Translations under genes and position numbers: made by a program
Notes under the pieces: generated by a model
Databases searched by the model: none
What the model was told of the DNA's origin: nothing
Seen by the model: only the letters and a program-made list of their open reading frames with translations
Shown: one piece after another, positions 1 to 9,343 of the stretch
Numbering within the stretch: the first letter of the stretch is position 1
Layout: each line of letters opens with the position of its first letter
DNA from: Bacteroidales bacterium
GTDB taxonomy: Bacteria > Bacteroidota > Bacteroidia > Bacteroidales > Salinivirgaceae
DNA length: 64,000 bases
Reading direction: 5' to 3'
Assembly (NCBI GenBank): GCA_012519055.1
Contig: JAAYQU010000049.1
Span: forward strand, 1-64,000

Positions 1-48
1 AGTTATGTCAGATTCATGTTGATTTGGGAAACTTTTTTGATTTGTCAT
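1..48 (-). CDS. 5' end of an unidentified gene leaving the left edge
   Basis: On the minus strand an ATG at 48..46 opens a frame with no stop up to the window edge, giving 16 codons (MTNQKSFPNQHESDIT). A well-formed Bacteroidota promoter (-7 box at 73-80) lies about 25 nt upstream, which is the main reason to believe this is a real gene start. The fragment is too short and too polar to identify; it shows no signal peptide. The gene starts about 70 nt after the stop of the shortened MscS gene on the same strand, so that shortening may be linked to the junction with this gene. Confidence 0.5.
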   Translation of the reverse strand, partial: MTNQKSFPNQHESDIT

Positions 49-72
49 ATTCAATTTATTGATTAAGTGTGG

Positions 73-102
73 CAAATATAAGTTATTTTACATTTATACC
101 AA
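73..102 (-). promoter_or_regulatory. Promoter, Bacteroidota -33/-7 type, reading leftward
   Basis: Read on the minus strand, TTG (102-100), 19 nt, then TATATTTG (80-73). Both boxes and the spacing fit the Bacteroidota consensus TTTG-N19-21-TAnnTTTG. Transcription would start near position 66 and serve the gene opening at 48. Confidence 0.65.
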
Positions 103-119
103 TGGTTTAGTCCTAATGT

Positions 120-1685
120 TCAAGCTGCTTTTATCAATAATTCGTGGGCAACTTGCCATGGTACTTCGTAACCGACAGCTACGTTTGCATGTACTATCAA
201 GCCGTAATCGCTTGCAGAAAGAGTTAGGTTGGTTACCTGTGACGACAGAATTGAGGAGTTAGGCATGGTTATTATCTCATTTCGTGGTGTTTTTAAGCGT
301 GTTACAAATGGCGTTTTTTCAATTACATCGCCAATTACCTCACCAAGCTTGATTCTGTCGCCAATTCTGAATGGTCGCATATATGTGATTACTAGTCCAG
401 CGATGATATTGCCAATTGCGCTGCCAGAACCTAATGAAACTATTAGACCTACAAATACTGAAACTCCTTGAAAAACGCCTGAACTTGAACCTGGAAGGTA
501 TGGATATATCATTGCAATCATAAATGCAATTAACAAAAACCTGACAATGTTGAATGTAGGCATTGCCCAGTCGGGATAAAATCCTGGGATTTTAAGACGT
601 TCTCCTTCGATTTCACTTGCCAAAAATTTCACTCCCCTGATCAAAAATTTTATCAAGTAATAGATTATGATAATCGTGAAAAGGTTTGGTATATAGCCTA
701 TTACAGATGCAAAGATTGATTTAAGGGGCGTAAGAATATATCCAAACAGAGTCATTGCCAGATGCTTTGTCTGCGGAAAAATAGAAAAAAGTATGGGTAT
801 AGATATAATTAACTGTATTAGAATAATTATATAACGAAATATGGAGAATAAAAACATAATGATCTGAGTTAATCTTTTAACAGTCAGCAACTCATAATCT
901 CTAATAGAGATTGGTTTAAGTTTTTTCTCTGCATATCTGGCTACTCTATACCGAACTTTTCTGTATAGCCAATTTGTTCCGTAAATAAGTGCCACTTGGA
1001 TAGCAATAACTAACAGAAAAAGCCCTATCCGTTTTAATATGTGTATAAAACTGTTTTTTTCATGTAGTTGTTTAACGACATTGACTATGGCATCTCTATC
1101 TTTTTTGGCAAGGGAATCTAACGACATGCCTAACCACATAGCATCTTCTTTTAAGACAGATGTTATTACCTTGTTGGCATACATAATTTCGATTTGTTCG
1201 CCATCATCAACCTCTAAAAGGTAGATTGAGTCGGGTTTAACACTACGAGTATCACCCAAGAGAAGAATATTGTGAGTGGTGTTAGCTACTCTGACAGGTA
1301 CTGTAAAACCACCATAAGAGGTGTAAAAAATGCGTATCGTGTCATCTTCAATAACTACCGGCGTACCTTGAACAAATTGCTTTAAAGAGTCGATAATATC
1401 CTTTTTTCGTTGTTCGTGTAGAGAATCTGCGAAAAGCATACCTTTAGTTTTCTCTAACTCAAGCAGATAGCTGGCTTCATTTTGTTTAAGCTGTTGTATT
1501 TGTTCGGTTAGCTCAGCTATAATTTGGGAGTCGGATTTTTCGATATTTTCTTCTTTTATCCCTTCCAAAGCATCTTGCTCGGTTCCGAGTATTGCATCTG
1601 TGATTTTTGAAAGCTGCCCGTATGCAGGTGTTATAGCCGTAATGACGGCTATCTGTAATGCGAAAAGTAGTTTATATATCTTCAT
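120..1685 (-). CDS. MscS-family mechanosensitive channel, C-terminally shortened
   Basis: Putative small-conductance mechanosensitive channel of the inner membrane, 521 aa. A signal peptide (about residues 1-23, ending AYGQ) is followed by a periplasmic/coiled region and a run of hydrophobic helices from about residue 215. The MscS pore helix and beta domain come next, with Gly/Ala-rich SGSAIGNIIAGL and the motif RPFRIGDRIKLGEVIGDV, then MPNSSILSSQVTNLT. Family members normally continue roughly 90-110 residues past this point to finish the alpha/beta vestibule domain. Here the frame stops right after YEVPWQVAHELLIKAA. The other two frames do not restore the missing domain, so a 3' deletion is likelier than a simple frameshift. 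It may be a non-functional remnant. Confidence 0.8.
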   Translation of the reverse strand: MKIYKLLFALQIAVITAITPAYGQLSKITDAILGTEQDALEGIKEENIEKSDSQIIAELTEQIQQLKQNEASYLLELEKTKGMLFADSLHEQRKKDIIDSLKQFVQGTPVVIEDDTIRIFYTSYGGFTVPVRVANTTHNILLLGDTRSVKPDSIYLLEVDDGEQIEIMYANKVITSVLKEDAMWLGMSLDSLAKKDRDAIVNVVKQLHEKNSFIHILKRIGLFLLVIAIQVALIYGTNWLYRKVRYRVARYAEKKLKPISIRDYELLTVKRLTQIIMFLFSIFRYIIILIQLIISIPILFSIFPQTKHLAMTLFGYILTPLKSIFASVIGYIPNLFTIIIIYYLIKFLIRGVKFLASEIEGERLKIPGFYPDWAMPTFNIVRFLLIAFMIAMIYPYLPGSSSGVFQGVSVFVGLIVSLGSGSAIGNIIAGLVITYMRPFRIGDRIKLGEVIGDVIEKTPFVTRLKTPRNEIITMPNSSILSSQVTNLTLSASDYGLIVHANVAVGYEVPWQVAHELLIKAA

Positions 1686-1696
1686 AAGTTTATATT

Positions 1697-1744
1697 AGTT
1701 AAAAGTTAAAAGTTAAAAGTTAAAAGTTTATAAAGTTAAAAGTA
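1697..1744. repeat. Short tandem repeat, four AAAAGTT units plus a degenerate tail
   Basis: Four exact 7-nt units (AAAAGTT) run from 1701 to 1728, then TATAAAGTT and AAAAGT. On the minus strand this reads as (AACTTTT)n directly in front of the MscS start codon. It is the same AACTTTTAACTTTTAAC motif that precedes lacZ at 11121-11138. Confidence 0.85.
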
Positions 1745-1769
1745 GAGACAGAGCATGCCCTGTTTTTAC
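1742..1769. repeat. Dispersed 28-nt palindrome, copy 1 (diverged)
   Basis: Reads GTAGAGACAGAGCA followed by TGCCCTGTTTTTAC. Compared with the perfect copy at 14326-14353, position 9 (G to A) and its partner position 20 (C to T) have both changed, which keeps the pair. Positions 23 and 25 become G-U pairs; position 18 creates one mismatch. It lies in the 177-nt gap between the PorU2-like gene and the MscS gene. Confidence 0.75.
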
Positions 1770-1785
1770 AAAAGTTGAAAGTGTT

Positions 1786-1862
1786 TGTTGCGACTTCCCT
1801 TCACTTCGATTACGCCCAGTGCACTACTTTTACCTTTCTCCTTGCACCTTTTACCTTTATAT
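1786..1862. repeat. Degenerate intergenic repeat module
   Basis: Contains CACTTCGATTACGCCCAGTG followed by CACTACTTTTACC and the module CCTTGCACCTTTTACCTT (about 1841-1858). The same modules, in the same order and with the same CAGTGCAC join, recur at 17352-17512. No coding frame is seen. Confidence 0.6.
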
Positions 1863-4800
1863 TTATTTCATTAGGAACATTTTTCCGAACTCTTTGTTGA
1901 AAAATTTGTCGATATTTGATGATCGATGTTCAATATTTGTGCCATCAATTGTTGATATAACCCTAAAAAAATAGACACCATTTGCCAATCTGTCACCGTA
2001 CTGGTCTGTGCCGTCCCATGCAAATTGTGTTAGGTTTTGACCGATTCGTAATGGTCCAAGCTCCGACATCTCAATTTCGCGGACAACTCTGCCCGATACG
2101 GTAAAAATCTGTATCCTTAATTCATCGGGCAACCTGTGTCCTGTGATTGTAAAGGCAAAACGTGTGCTTGTGGTAAATGGATTTGGATAATTAAGCAAAT
2201 GCGTTATGGTACTGCGATTTACAACCTCAAAGCGGATTGCGTAACTGTTGTCGCCAGCCGTGTTGCCGGTTATATCTTTTGCTTTAACTTGCAGTTCGTA
2301 AAATCCGTCTGTATCGAAAATGGGATTCCATATTACCTTACACTCGTTTAATGTTCCTGTTGAGGGATACCAATGCAGGCGATTTGCAGCCATTTCGATA
2401 TCGAACCATATACGTTCGGCTGTTTCGGTATCGGGCTTGAGTAGCCAAATTTCAAATACCGATGTGTCGTTCAATGGTATATACGGATTTTGGTCGTTAA
2501 GCGTTATTGTGATATCGGGGCGCGAGCTTACGATTTCGTTATTCATAACGTGTCTGCCGTCGAACATAACGGTTAAAATTGGTTGCCTATCGTCAGGGGT
2601 AACTCTGAAGGGCTTCCAGCCGATATTGTTAAATGTAAAAGGTTCGGGAAAGCTTTGCAGTTTAGTGTTCGGGTAGTTTGCTTCAATTTGTAAGAAGTTG
2701 TTGCCACTGTTTTGCAAAGTACTAAACTTAATGGTGTCAATATATGAGCTAAAAGGCTGAAGTGAATCTATTGTAACTATACTCTCTTCAAACGCCTTTG
2801 TATCAGACTTTAAGTACTTGTAGTTTACCTGAAATTGGTCGGCTTTCTGTTCTGTAACATTTGTAATCGCAACAGCTAAGGCGAGAGAGTCGCCCTCTAT
2901 CAGCTTGTCGGCGTGAAATGAGTAGCCTCTGTTTGGATTTATCGCCAACTCGGGATACTGTACATATTCGATCATAAACTTTTCAGGTGGAACGGGTGTC
3001 TTTTGCTGCAAATCGTAAGTGAAATACTCGAATTTTAAATAATTGATTTCCAGATTGTTAATAAACGAAATATCATAAACGCTATCTTTTACAGTTAGCG
3101 AAGCTATTAGCGAGTCGGCTGATGTGGCTGATTTTGCATAAATGTTTAACAAAACGCTGTCACTGCTTTGATAATCAGATATTTTAGGACTCCAGTTTAA
3201 GGTGCCCCACTCCCTTGCAGGTCCAATCCAAGGGGTTGTCATAAAACCGTAATAGAAATTTCCCGTCAAAGTTTTTTCTATTGAAATAATTGCGTTTTCG
3301 TTGTCGCCAACGACCTCTTCGGCAAAATCGGGGAACCCTTTTTTGCCAACAAATATATAGGGATAATTATTTGGGATAGTGCGTATTGCCGTTGCTCCCA
3401 TTGTTTCAAACGCCAGATAATCATTGTTTGTCCAGGTCTCGAATTGAGCATTACCAACAGAATATGCCAGAACATAATTGCCATGTTCAACCACATTATT
3501 CAAGAAGTTTACCATATTGCTGCGACCTGTTTCGTTTGCCTGAAATGTGAAATAGTTGTTTGGTCGCGTTCGTGGAAAACATATTGGATAATCGATGTGT
3601 CCGTAATCACCTCTGTCCGATTTCCACGGTGTTATGGTTATAGAATCAATAACTACTAATACTATTGAAGCACTACCTGCACATGAGCCGTAATCTTGGT
3701 TTCCGTCAATATCGAAATTTATGTAGTTGACCATGCTGCCAGTTGCCGAGCCAATATTGTTGCATCTTAGTTTGCGTGGTGTTGACACAAATTGTAATTC
3801 GTTGTCGTGGTTGTATTCCATAAATTTAAGCTCATTGCTACTAAACTGACTTTGATTTATTTGTGCCCAACCTGTTTTAGTCCCCGATTTCACAAACGTT
3901 GATGAGTGCCACACCATCTGTTCAGTATCCGCCAATTTTTTAGCAACACGCCAAAAATATGGCTTAGCAAAGAGTAACTCTTGCTCTACCTCATATTCAA
4001 CAACACCGCCACCAGATTGTATTGTTTTAGAAACGGTGTTTGATGGCTCAAAATCGGGCTGCGTAGAGAATTGAAATTCATACGATTGTACTTGCTCGAA
4101 AGGATTGCCAGTAGAGGCTTTTAATACCGTCTCAGTTTGACTATGCAGTGCAAAATTGAGCGGATAAATAGGATATATATCGGTCGAAGCAATTGAAAAA
4201 CTTATGGTTTGTTGATTATTTGTTTCCGAAAGCTCCTCAATTTCGTTTAAATAATCTAACATAACATTTATTCGATTAATTCCCACAGCATTAGACCTGT
4301 CAATCGGGAAGTAAATCATAACTGTATCACTGTAATAAAGTTTATCTAAATAAACAATTTTTGTTTGCGTTTGTCCATTTGGTAACAACCGCTCGGCATA
4401 AATACTTAAACTATCAGACAGTGCTCTTCCAACGTTTGCTGCGATAATATTCACAGCAAAAGAATCAATCTCGGTTGTAACATTTTGAGGAAAAAGTTTT
4501 ACGGAATTCTCTCCTAACATAGGGTCGGGCAAGGACCACGTAACAGGTACTACCGCAGGGTCGCCATGAAATATAAACTCTAAACAGTTGCTAATCATGT
4601 ATGGCGTCGGTGTCTCGTTGAGTAAATCTCTATTTGCTTGCAGAATGCTTTTACCAAAACTTTCGCCGTAGAGTTTCCAAGCAATATTTTTGTAAAACTC
4701 TTGTGCGTAACGATTTAAATAGCTGGGATAACCCAAATGTACACTAGCAAGAAACACTATTGCGCCACGATTTGGTGTTAATATCCAATTTTCGCTTACT

Positions 4801-6752
4801 GTCCTAACTCCCGAATTGAAAAGATCTCCTGAGTAGCACGAGTTTGCTATTATCAATGGGTATTTTCCTTGATTGTTGAACGATTCGGGTTCATCTATAT
4901 TCTGGTCGAAACCACCTGTCCAGCCGTGACCAAAGAAAGTCATCAAAAGTGGGCCGTTTTCTATTATTGAGCGAATACTGTCTGATTGTGAGCCAATAAT
5001 AGGTAAAGAACTGTTTTTTAGGAAAGTGCTTACAAATCCTCCAAAAAGAGTATCGGTTATGATTGTTTCGTAGCCTCTCAGATAACCGGCAAATAGCTGT
5101 TGCTCCTGTGCATTGTTGCCACCGCCCATATGCAAAACATTTTTCGCCCCCAACGATGGTTCACGTTCAGCATGTTCTCTTACTTTATTAAGATAGGCGT
5201 TAACATCTTCATTTGTGAGGGCAGCCAATCGTCCAACCATTACTTCAGGAATTTTGTCATTTTTTGTCAGTCGGGTGGTTAAAAGCATATCCGAAGGCGG
5301 TGCTCCACAAACGGGAACTAAGTTTAAATTCCCCAATTGCGGGTTTGCTCGTAATCTTCCCAAGGCAATGCCTTTACCAATTAGAAACAGATATGTTGGT
5401 TTTGGGTGTCCACTTTCAATATAACTTTTAAGGAAGTATCTGATAGCCAAAGGGTGTCCGTTTATTCCGTAGGCGTAGCGATTGTATAAAACATCAACGT
5501 CAACGGCAAATCCCCCGCGATATGAGGCGTATTGTTGTGCGCTTGACATTAACGATGAGTGTGTTACTACTATAAAGTCAGCGGAGATTTGACTATAAAC
5601 CATTTGTGCTGGTTTTATTTTTGAAGCCAATATTGTATTTGGCGTCAATCCCACATTAATAACCAGTTCGCTATCTGAGGCTGGTATAGTTACAGCCCAA
5701 CCTACTGTTGTGTAAGTTGGGATTAGTCGCCAATTTTTGTTAGGAATATAAATTGTAGGTTGTTGATTTTCAGTTAGCCCTGTGAAGATAATTTTTCTCG
5801 GTTCATTTGAACCCTCAATTTTGTATCGTGTTTGCTTATCCGGAGAAATATTAAACAGTGCAGGATAATCAACTTCTATCACCGCAACAGCCATTCGGTC
5901 AACCGATAGCGACAAATCGTTTATACTTTTAAACTCCAATATCAGCGATTGTCCAACGTCAGAGGCATTGGTAAAAAACTCTCTGCTAATTTTTTTTCTT
6001 CCACTAAATGTTGTGTCTAAAAGAACTGTTGTGCCATGTTTTATTTGCAGGTGATGGTTATATCCTGTTGGTGCGGGAGCATCGCTTATGCCAACAACTG
6101 TGGGCTTAAATCTAATAACCCCCTCGTTTGCTTTATTTTCAAGAGCAACTGTACGCGAAGTTGTACCTCCAAGGCTAATCTCGGGCAACGAAAACCAACC
6201 GTCAGATGTGCCAAATTCGGGACCTATCTCGTCGCTGTAAAATCTGCCTTGTTGTTGGTAAATAATATCTCTATATCCGACTGTTATTTGTGGTGCGCTA
6301 CTGTTGCCGGAATAGCTTATTGGCTGATATCGTAAGTTTGAAAAACTGTTGTTCCATGTTAAAAAATAGGCTGAAGTATCGGTAACCTGCGAGAAGTGCG
6401 GATTTGTTTGCGACAGCGGTGTGACGTACATTCCCGTATCAAGCCAGCCATCGTTTTTTTGACTGATAAATTCGATATACTCAATGCTTCCTTGCGTTTC
6501 TCCCTTAATGTAAATGGGTATCTCCTCTCCGCGGAAAAAAATCTGCACATTTTGCGGAGCAAAGGCACTAACGGGAATACCCGCCTGAGTCAGAGCAGCA
6601 ACAGGTACTTGCACTATTCCATCTGTGGCGCTGAATATTTTAAAATAGCTCTGGGAGTCGTTTATCCAACTATCGGTCTGCTGCGCTTTTAGTGAAAAAA
6701 CAACAAGAAAACTAACTAGTAAAAAAGATATTCTGCGGAATATTCTTACCAT
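1863..6752 (-). CDS. C25-family cysteine peptidase, PorU2-like type IX secretion sortase
   Basis: Very large exported peptidase, about 1629 aa. The start at 6752 is preferred over 6809 because it opens directly on a signal peptide (MVRIFRRISFLLVSFLVVFS, ending LKAQ). The gingipain-fold C25 domain occupies about residues 390-760, with the catalytic His in TFFGHGWTGGFDQN and the catalytic Cys in IIANSCYSGDLFN. Long beta-rich regions follow (CARDB-like, then fibronectin-like). The C-terminal domain begins LNYPNPFTTSTRF and ends with DGTDQYGDRLANGVYFFRV, a FlgD/Ig-like fold. PorU is the sortase that removes the sorting tail from type IX cargo. Known PorU proteins are about 1150-1300 aa, so the length and tail point to the PorU2 relative. 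Which substrates it processes is unknown. Confidence 0.82.
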   Translation of the reverse strand: MVRIFRRISFLLVSFLVVFSLKAQQTDSWINDSQSYFKIFSATDGIVQVPVAALTQAGIPVSAFAPQNVQIFFRGEEIPIYIKGETQGSIEYIEFISQKNDGWLDTGMYVTPLSQTNPHFSQVTDTSAYFLTWNNSFSNLRYQPISYSGNSSAPQITVGYRDIIYQQQGRFYSDEIGPEFGTSDGWFSLPEISLGGTTSRTVALENKANEGVIRFKPTVVGISDAPAPTGYNHHLQIKHGTTVLLDTTFSGRKKISREFFTNASDVGQSLILEFKSINDLSLSVDRMAVAVIEVDYPALFNISPDKQTRYKIEGSNEPRKIIFTGLTENQQPTIYIPNKNWRLIPTYTTVGWAVTIPASDSELVINVGLTPNTILASKIKPAQMVYSQISADFIVVTHSSLMSSAQQYASYRGGFAVDVDVLYNRYAYGINGHPLAIRYFLKSYIESGHPKPTYLFLIGKGIALGRLRANPQLGNLNLVPVCGAPPSDMLLTTRLTKNDKIPEVMVGRLAALTNEDVNAYLNKVREHAEREPSLGAKNVLHMGGGNNAQEQQLFAGYLRGYETIITDTLFGGFVSTFLKNSSLPIIGSQSDSIRSIIENGPLLMTFFGHGWTGGFDQNIDEPESFNNQGKYPLIIANSCYSGDLFNSGVRTVSENWILTPNRGAIVFLASVHLGYPSYLNRYAQEFYKNIAWKLYGESFGKSILQANRDLLNETPTPYMISNCLEFIFHGDPAVVPVTWSLPDPMLGENSVKLFPQNVTTEIDSFAVNIIAANVGRALSDSLSIYAERLLPNGQTQTKIVYLDKLYYSDTVMIYFPIDRSNAVGINRINVMLDYLNEIEELSETNNQQTISFSIASTDIYPIYPLNFALHSQTETVLKASTGNPFEQVQSYEFQFSTQPDFEPSNTVSKTIQSGGGVVEYEVEQELLFAKPYFWRVAKKLADTEQMVWHSSTFVKSGTKTGWAQINQSQFSSNELKFMEYNHDNELQFVSTPRKLRCNNIGSATGSMVNYINFDIDGNQDYGSCAGSASIVLVVIDSITITPWKSDRGDYGHIDYPICFPRTRPNNYFTFQANETGRSNMVNFLNNVVEHGNYVLAYSVGNAQFETWTNNDYLAFETMGATAIRTIPNNYPYIFVGKKGFPDFAEEVVGDNENAIISIEKTLTGNFYYGFMTTPWIGPAREWGTLNWSPKISDYQSSDSVLLNIYAKSATSADSLIASLTVKDSVYDISFINNLEINYLKFEYFTYDLQQKTPVPPEKFMIEYVQYPELAINPNRGYSFHADKLIEGDSLALAVAITNVTEQKADQFQVNYKYLKSDTKAFEESIVTIDSLQPFSSYIDTIKFSTLQNSGNNFLQIEANYPNTKLQSFPEPFTFNNIGWKPFRVTPDDRQPILTVMFDGRHVMNNEIVSSRPDITITLNDQNPYIPLNDTSVFEIWLLKPDTETAERIWFDIEMAANRLHWYPSTGTLNECKVIWNPIFDTDGFYELQVKAKDITGNTAGDNSYAIRFEVVNRSTITHLLNYPNPFTTSTRFAFTITGHRLPDELRIQIFTVSGRVVREIEMSELGPLRIGQNLTQFAWDGTDQYGDRLANGVYFFRVISTIDGTNIEHRSSNIDKFFNKEFGKMFLMK

Positions 6753-6941
6753 AAAGGGTATATTTATTGTCGAATTAACCAATAAATTCTTGAAACAAAA
6801 CAAGCTCAAAAATAGTGTTTTTTCGGTATATTCGACATTTCAAACTTAATTTAAAATCAATATGTTAAATTATGTAACAAAAAACATTTCAAATAAAATT
6901 ACGTTTATATTTACCTTTGTCTAAACTAAAACAATGAAAGT

Positions 6942-9143
6942 ATGAAAGCTATAGAAAAATATTTACATGGAGATGTAAAAAAAACGATTAGGACCGATGG
7001 CTTTTGCTCCGACGTAAAAGGAAGTTATGTTATAAAATCACAATCACGTATAATTTTGTTTTTTGTATTATTCTTTGCGCAGATAACCAATCTTGTAACA
7101 GCGCAAGATAACAAATACGTTTGGTTTTTTGAAAAAGGATACACCGAGAGTGATATCCTCTACAAGCCACAGGATTACATAGAACAAGAAAAGATTTTTG
7201 ATGATTTGATAATAACCGCACCATTAGAAACCAATGTACTATCGCCTGTAAACGGAACTATTTCGCGTTTCCAATATACGTATTTTAATAGTCTGAGTTC
7301 AAACGTTGTATTTGGAGAGAAACCAACAAATTATAAGGCTGATTCACTGCTTTTTGCCAAGCAATCAACCTATGATGTTAAATTTATTTCAGTATCAATT
7401 TCAATAAAAACCAATGACGGTAAGGTTATACATATCAGCGGAATAAGACCAGTCAGAAGTTTCAAAACTGGCGAAAGAGTTAAAGCAGGAGATATTATTG
7501 GTAAAATTGGTTACTTCTACAACAAGATTAGTAAACCTGCTATTCGTTTTAGCATTACTGAAAAAGAGAAGCCAATCGATCCGATGTCTCCCTTTGGTTT
7601 AAAGAGTAGTTTTGTTGATTTTAAAGCAAAAGAGGTAACCTTTTTATCGAAAGAGGAAGCGAATTACGACTTCGATCTGTTTATCGGTGCGCTGAAAGAG
7701 ATTATGCCCGATATTTATGACTATGTTTCTGAATCGGATTTTGAAAAGTTTGTAACCTCGAAAAAAGAGGAGTTAAACACACAGGTTCACATTCGTGATT
7801 TTGAGAGAGTTATTGTAAACACAATTAATATAATTCGCGACAGCCATTTAAGTATACTTTCGCAGTCTTATTCAAATAAAGACCCATACAGAGCGACTAT
7901 CTCTTTTGGTTGGCTTAATGATTCTTTATTTGTAACACGAACAACGCTTGATAATTCAAAGTATTATAAAAGGAAGATATCTGAAGTTGATGGGATAAGT
8001 GCAGATTCTCTAAAAAAATTAATAAAAACCTATACTAGATCTGCAGGCGGATATGTTGTCAGTGTTCCGGAATTTGCTTTGCTGACAGTTGGTCATCTAG
8101 ATTATTTCCTATATGGTCAAAATGCGGCAAGCGACCATAGTCTGAATATTAAATTTGATAACGGCGAAATCAAATATTTTGAAGGCATAAAAACCTCTCC
8201 GGGTTCATGCGTACCTTTATTTCCAGACTGGAAAGAATTTTACCTTACAAACCGTTATCGTGAAAAATATTTAGTCGATAGTTTAGATAAGCAAACTGCA
8301 TATATCGGGTTGAGTACGTTTGAATTAAATGAAGTTGAAACTGATAATATAGAAAGTTTTATAAGAGAGATTTCACAAAAAGAGATTCCAAATCTAATTA
8401 TAGATTTGCGAAATAATCCGGGGGGATATGCATCGGTACTTTCCAAACTCTTCTCTTTTATTGCTCAAGAGCCATTTTATCTTGGCTGCTATACGAAAGT
8501 TAATAAGAGAGGCGGATATGAGTATTTTAGCCATTCCTTGAATGATAAAGACAATACTTCTATATTGTTTCCCGATTATCACAAAATGCCCGATAGAAAC
8601 GGTTTTTACAAATATTACAGAAACGAAATTCAGCCCGATACAACAACTAATTACAAAGGCAGAGTATATGTTTTAACAGATGAAAGATCATTTTCTGCAT
8701 CAACAGACTTTGCAGGATTATTAAAAAAATATCGGCGTGGTGTAACTGTAGGTCGGGAAACAGGCTCAACGTATCATCAACTAAAAGCAATAAGATTTAC
8801 CAATTTAAGATTGCCAAACTCAAATATTGATATCAGAATTCCAATGGTTAAGACTGTATTTGACACTGTTGTTAATAATACTTTCCCTTGGGGGCGCGGT
8901 GTACTGCCTAATTACGAAGTGAAATTAACTTTAGAGGAGTTGGCTTATGAAAATGGAGACACCATATTAAACTACACCAAAACCTTAATATCTGAAAACA
9001 AATACATTATAGAACAGGAAGAGACAAGTTCTGAAACCGTCTCAGAAACCACCAATAAAACAAAACAGGCAATTGCTGTGGCAACTTTGTTGCTTGTGGT
9101 TGTGTTGATAGTGATTTTTAAAACACGACGTGGGAAAAAATGA
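6942..9143 (+). CDS. M23-like domain fused to an S41 (C-terminal processing) peptidase, membrane-anchored
   Basis: 733 aa. An unusually long N-terminal segment (about 35 residues) precedes a signal-type hydrophobic stretch ending NLVTAQ; no later Met would keep that stretch, so the first ATG is used. Residues about 80-210 look like a LytM/M23 beta-barrel (APLETNVLSPVNGTISRF, GEKVKAGD-like GERVKAGDIIGKIG). I do not see the HxH zinc motif, so this part may only bind. Residues about 430-680 are S41 peptidase: LIIDLRNNPGG, then DERSFSASTDFAGLLKKY with the probable nucleophile Ser and GRETGSTYHQL. A C-terminal helix (AIAVATLLLVVVLIVIF) followed by KTRRGKK would anchor it in the membrane. Substrate unknown. 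Confidence 0.72.
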   Translation: MKAIEKYLHGDVKKTIRTDGFCSDVKGSYVIKSQSRIILFFVLFFAQITNLVTAQDNKYVWFFEKGYTESDILYKPQDYIEQEKIFDDLIITAPLETNVLSPVNGTISRFQYTYFNSLSSNVVFGEKPTNYKADSLLFAKQSTYDVKFISVSISIKTNDGKVIHISGIRPVRSFKTGERVKAGDIIGKIGYFYNKISKPAIRFSITEKEKPIDPMSPFGLKSSFVDFKAKEVTFLSKEEANYDFDLFIGALKEIMPDIYDYVSESDFEKFVTSKKEELNTQVHIRDFERVIVNTINIIRDSHLSILSQSYSNKDPYRATISFGWLNDSLFVTRTTLDNSKYYKRKISEVDGISADSLKKLIKTYTRSAGGYVVSVPEFALLTVGHLDYFLYGQNAASDHSLNIKFDNGEIKYFEGIKTSPGSCVPLFPDWKEFYLTNRYREKYLVDSLDKQTAYIGLSTFELNEVETDNIESFIREISQKEIPNLIIDLRNNPGGYASVLSKLFSFIAQEPFYLGCYTKVNKRGGYEYFSHSLNDKDNTSILFPDYHKMPDRNGFYKYYRNEIQPDTTTNYKGRVYVLTDERSFSASTDFAGLLKKYRRGVTVGRETGSTYHQLKAIRFTNLRLPNSNIDIRIPMVKTVFDTVVNNTFPWGRGVLPNYEVKLTLEELAYENGDTILNYTKTLISENKYIIEQEETSSETVSETTNKTKQAIAVATLLLVVVLIVIFKTRRGKK

Positions 9144-9292
9144 AAATTGTTTTTTATGTTTGTGGGAAGCCAATCCAAATTTTAATTATACCGAATTAGG
9201 TACAATTAAAAGAAAACGACTGATAGCAATAACTTTGTTGTTTTGATCAAAATAGTAGCTGTTGATGTGATAGCCTCTTTTATTGCTTTCAA

Positions 9293-9335
9293 CACTTCGA
9301 CTACGCTCAACGCAACGCTTTACAAACTTTTAACT
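9293..9335. repeat. Dispersed module pair upstream of a start codon
   Basis: CACTTCGACTACGCTCAAC (9293-9311) is followed by TTTACAAACTTTTAACT (9319-9335), which ends 8 nt before the ATG at 9344. The first module recurs near 42430 (ACTTCGACTTCGCTCAAC). The second recurs at 11116-11132 upstream of lacZ and, in shorter form, at about 20188-20202 and 42412-42427. The rest of the 200-nt gap (9144-9292) shows nothing I can name. Confidence 0.65.
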
Positions 9336-9343
9336 CAATTAAT

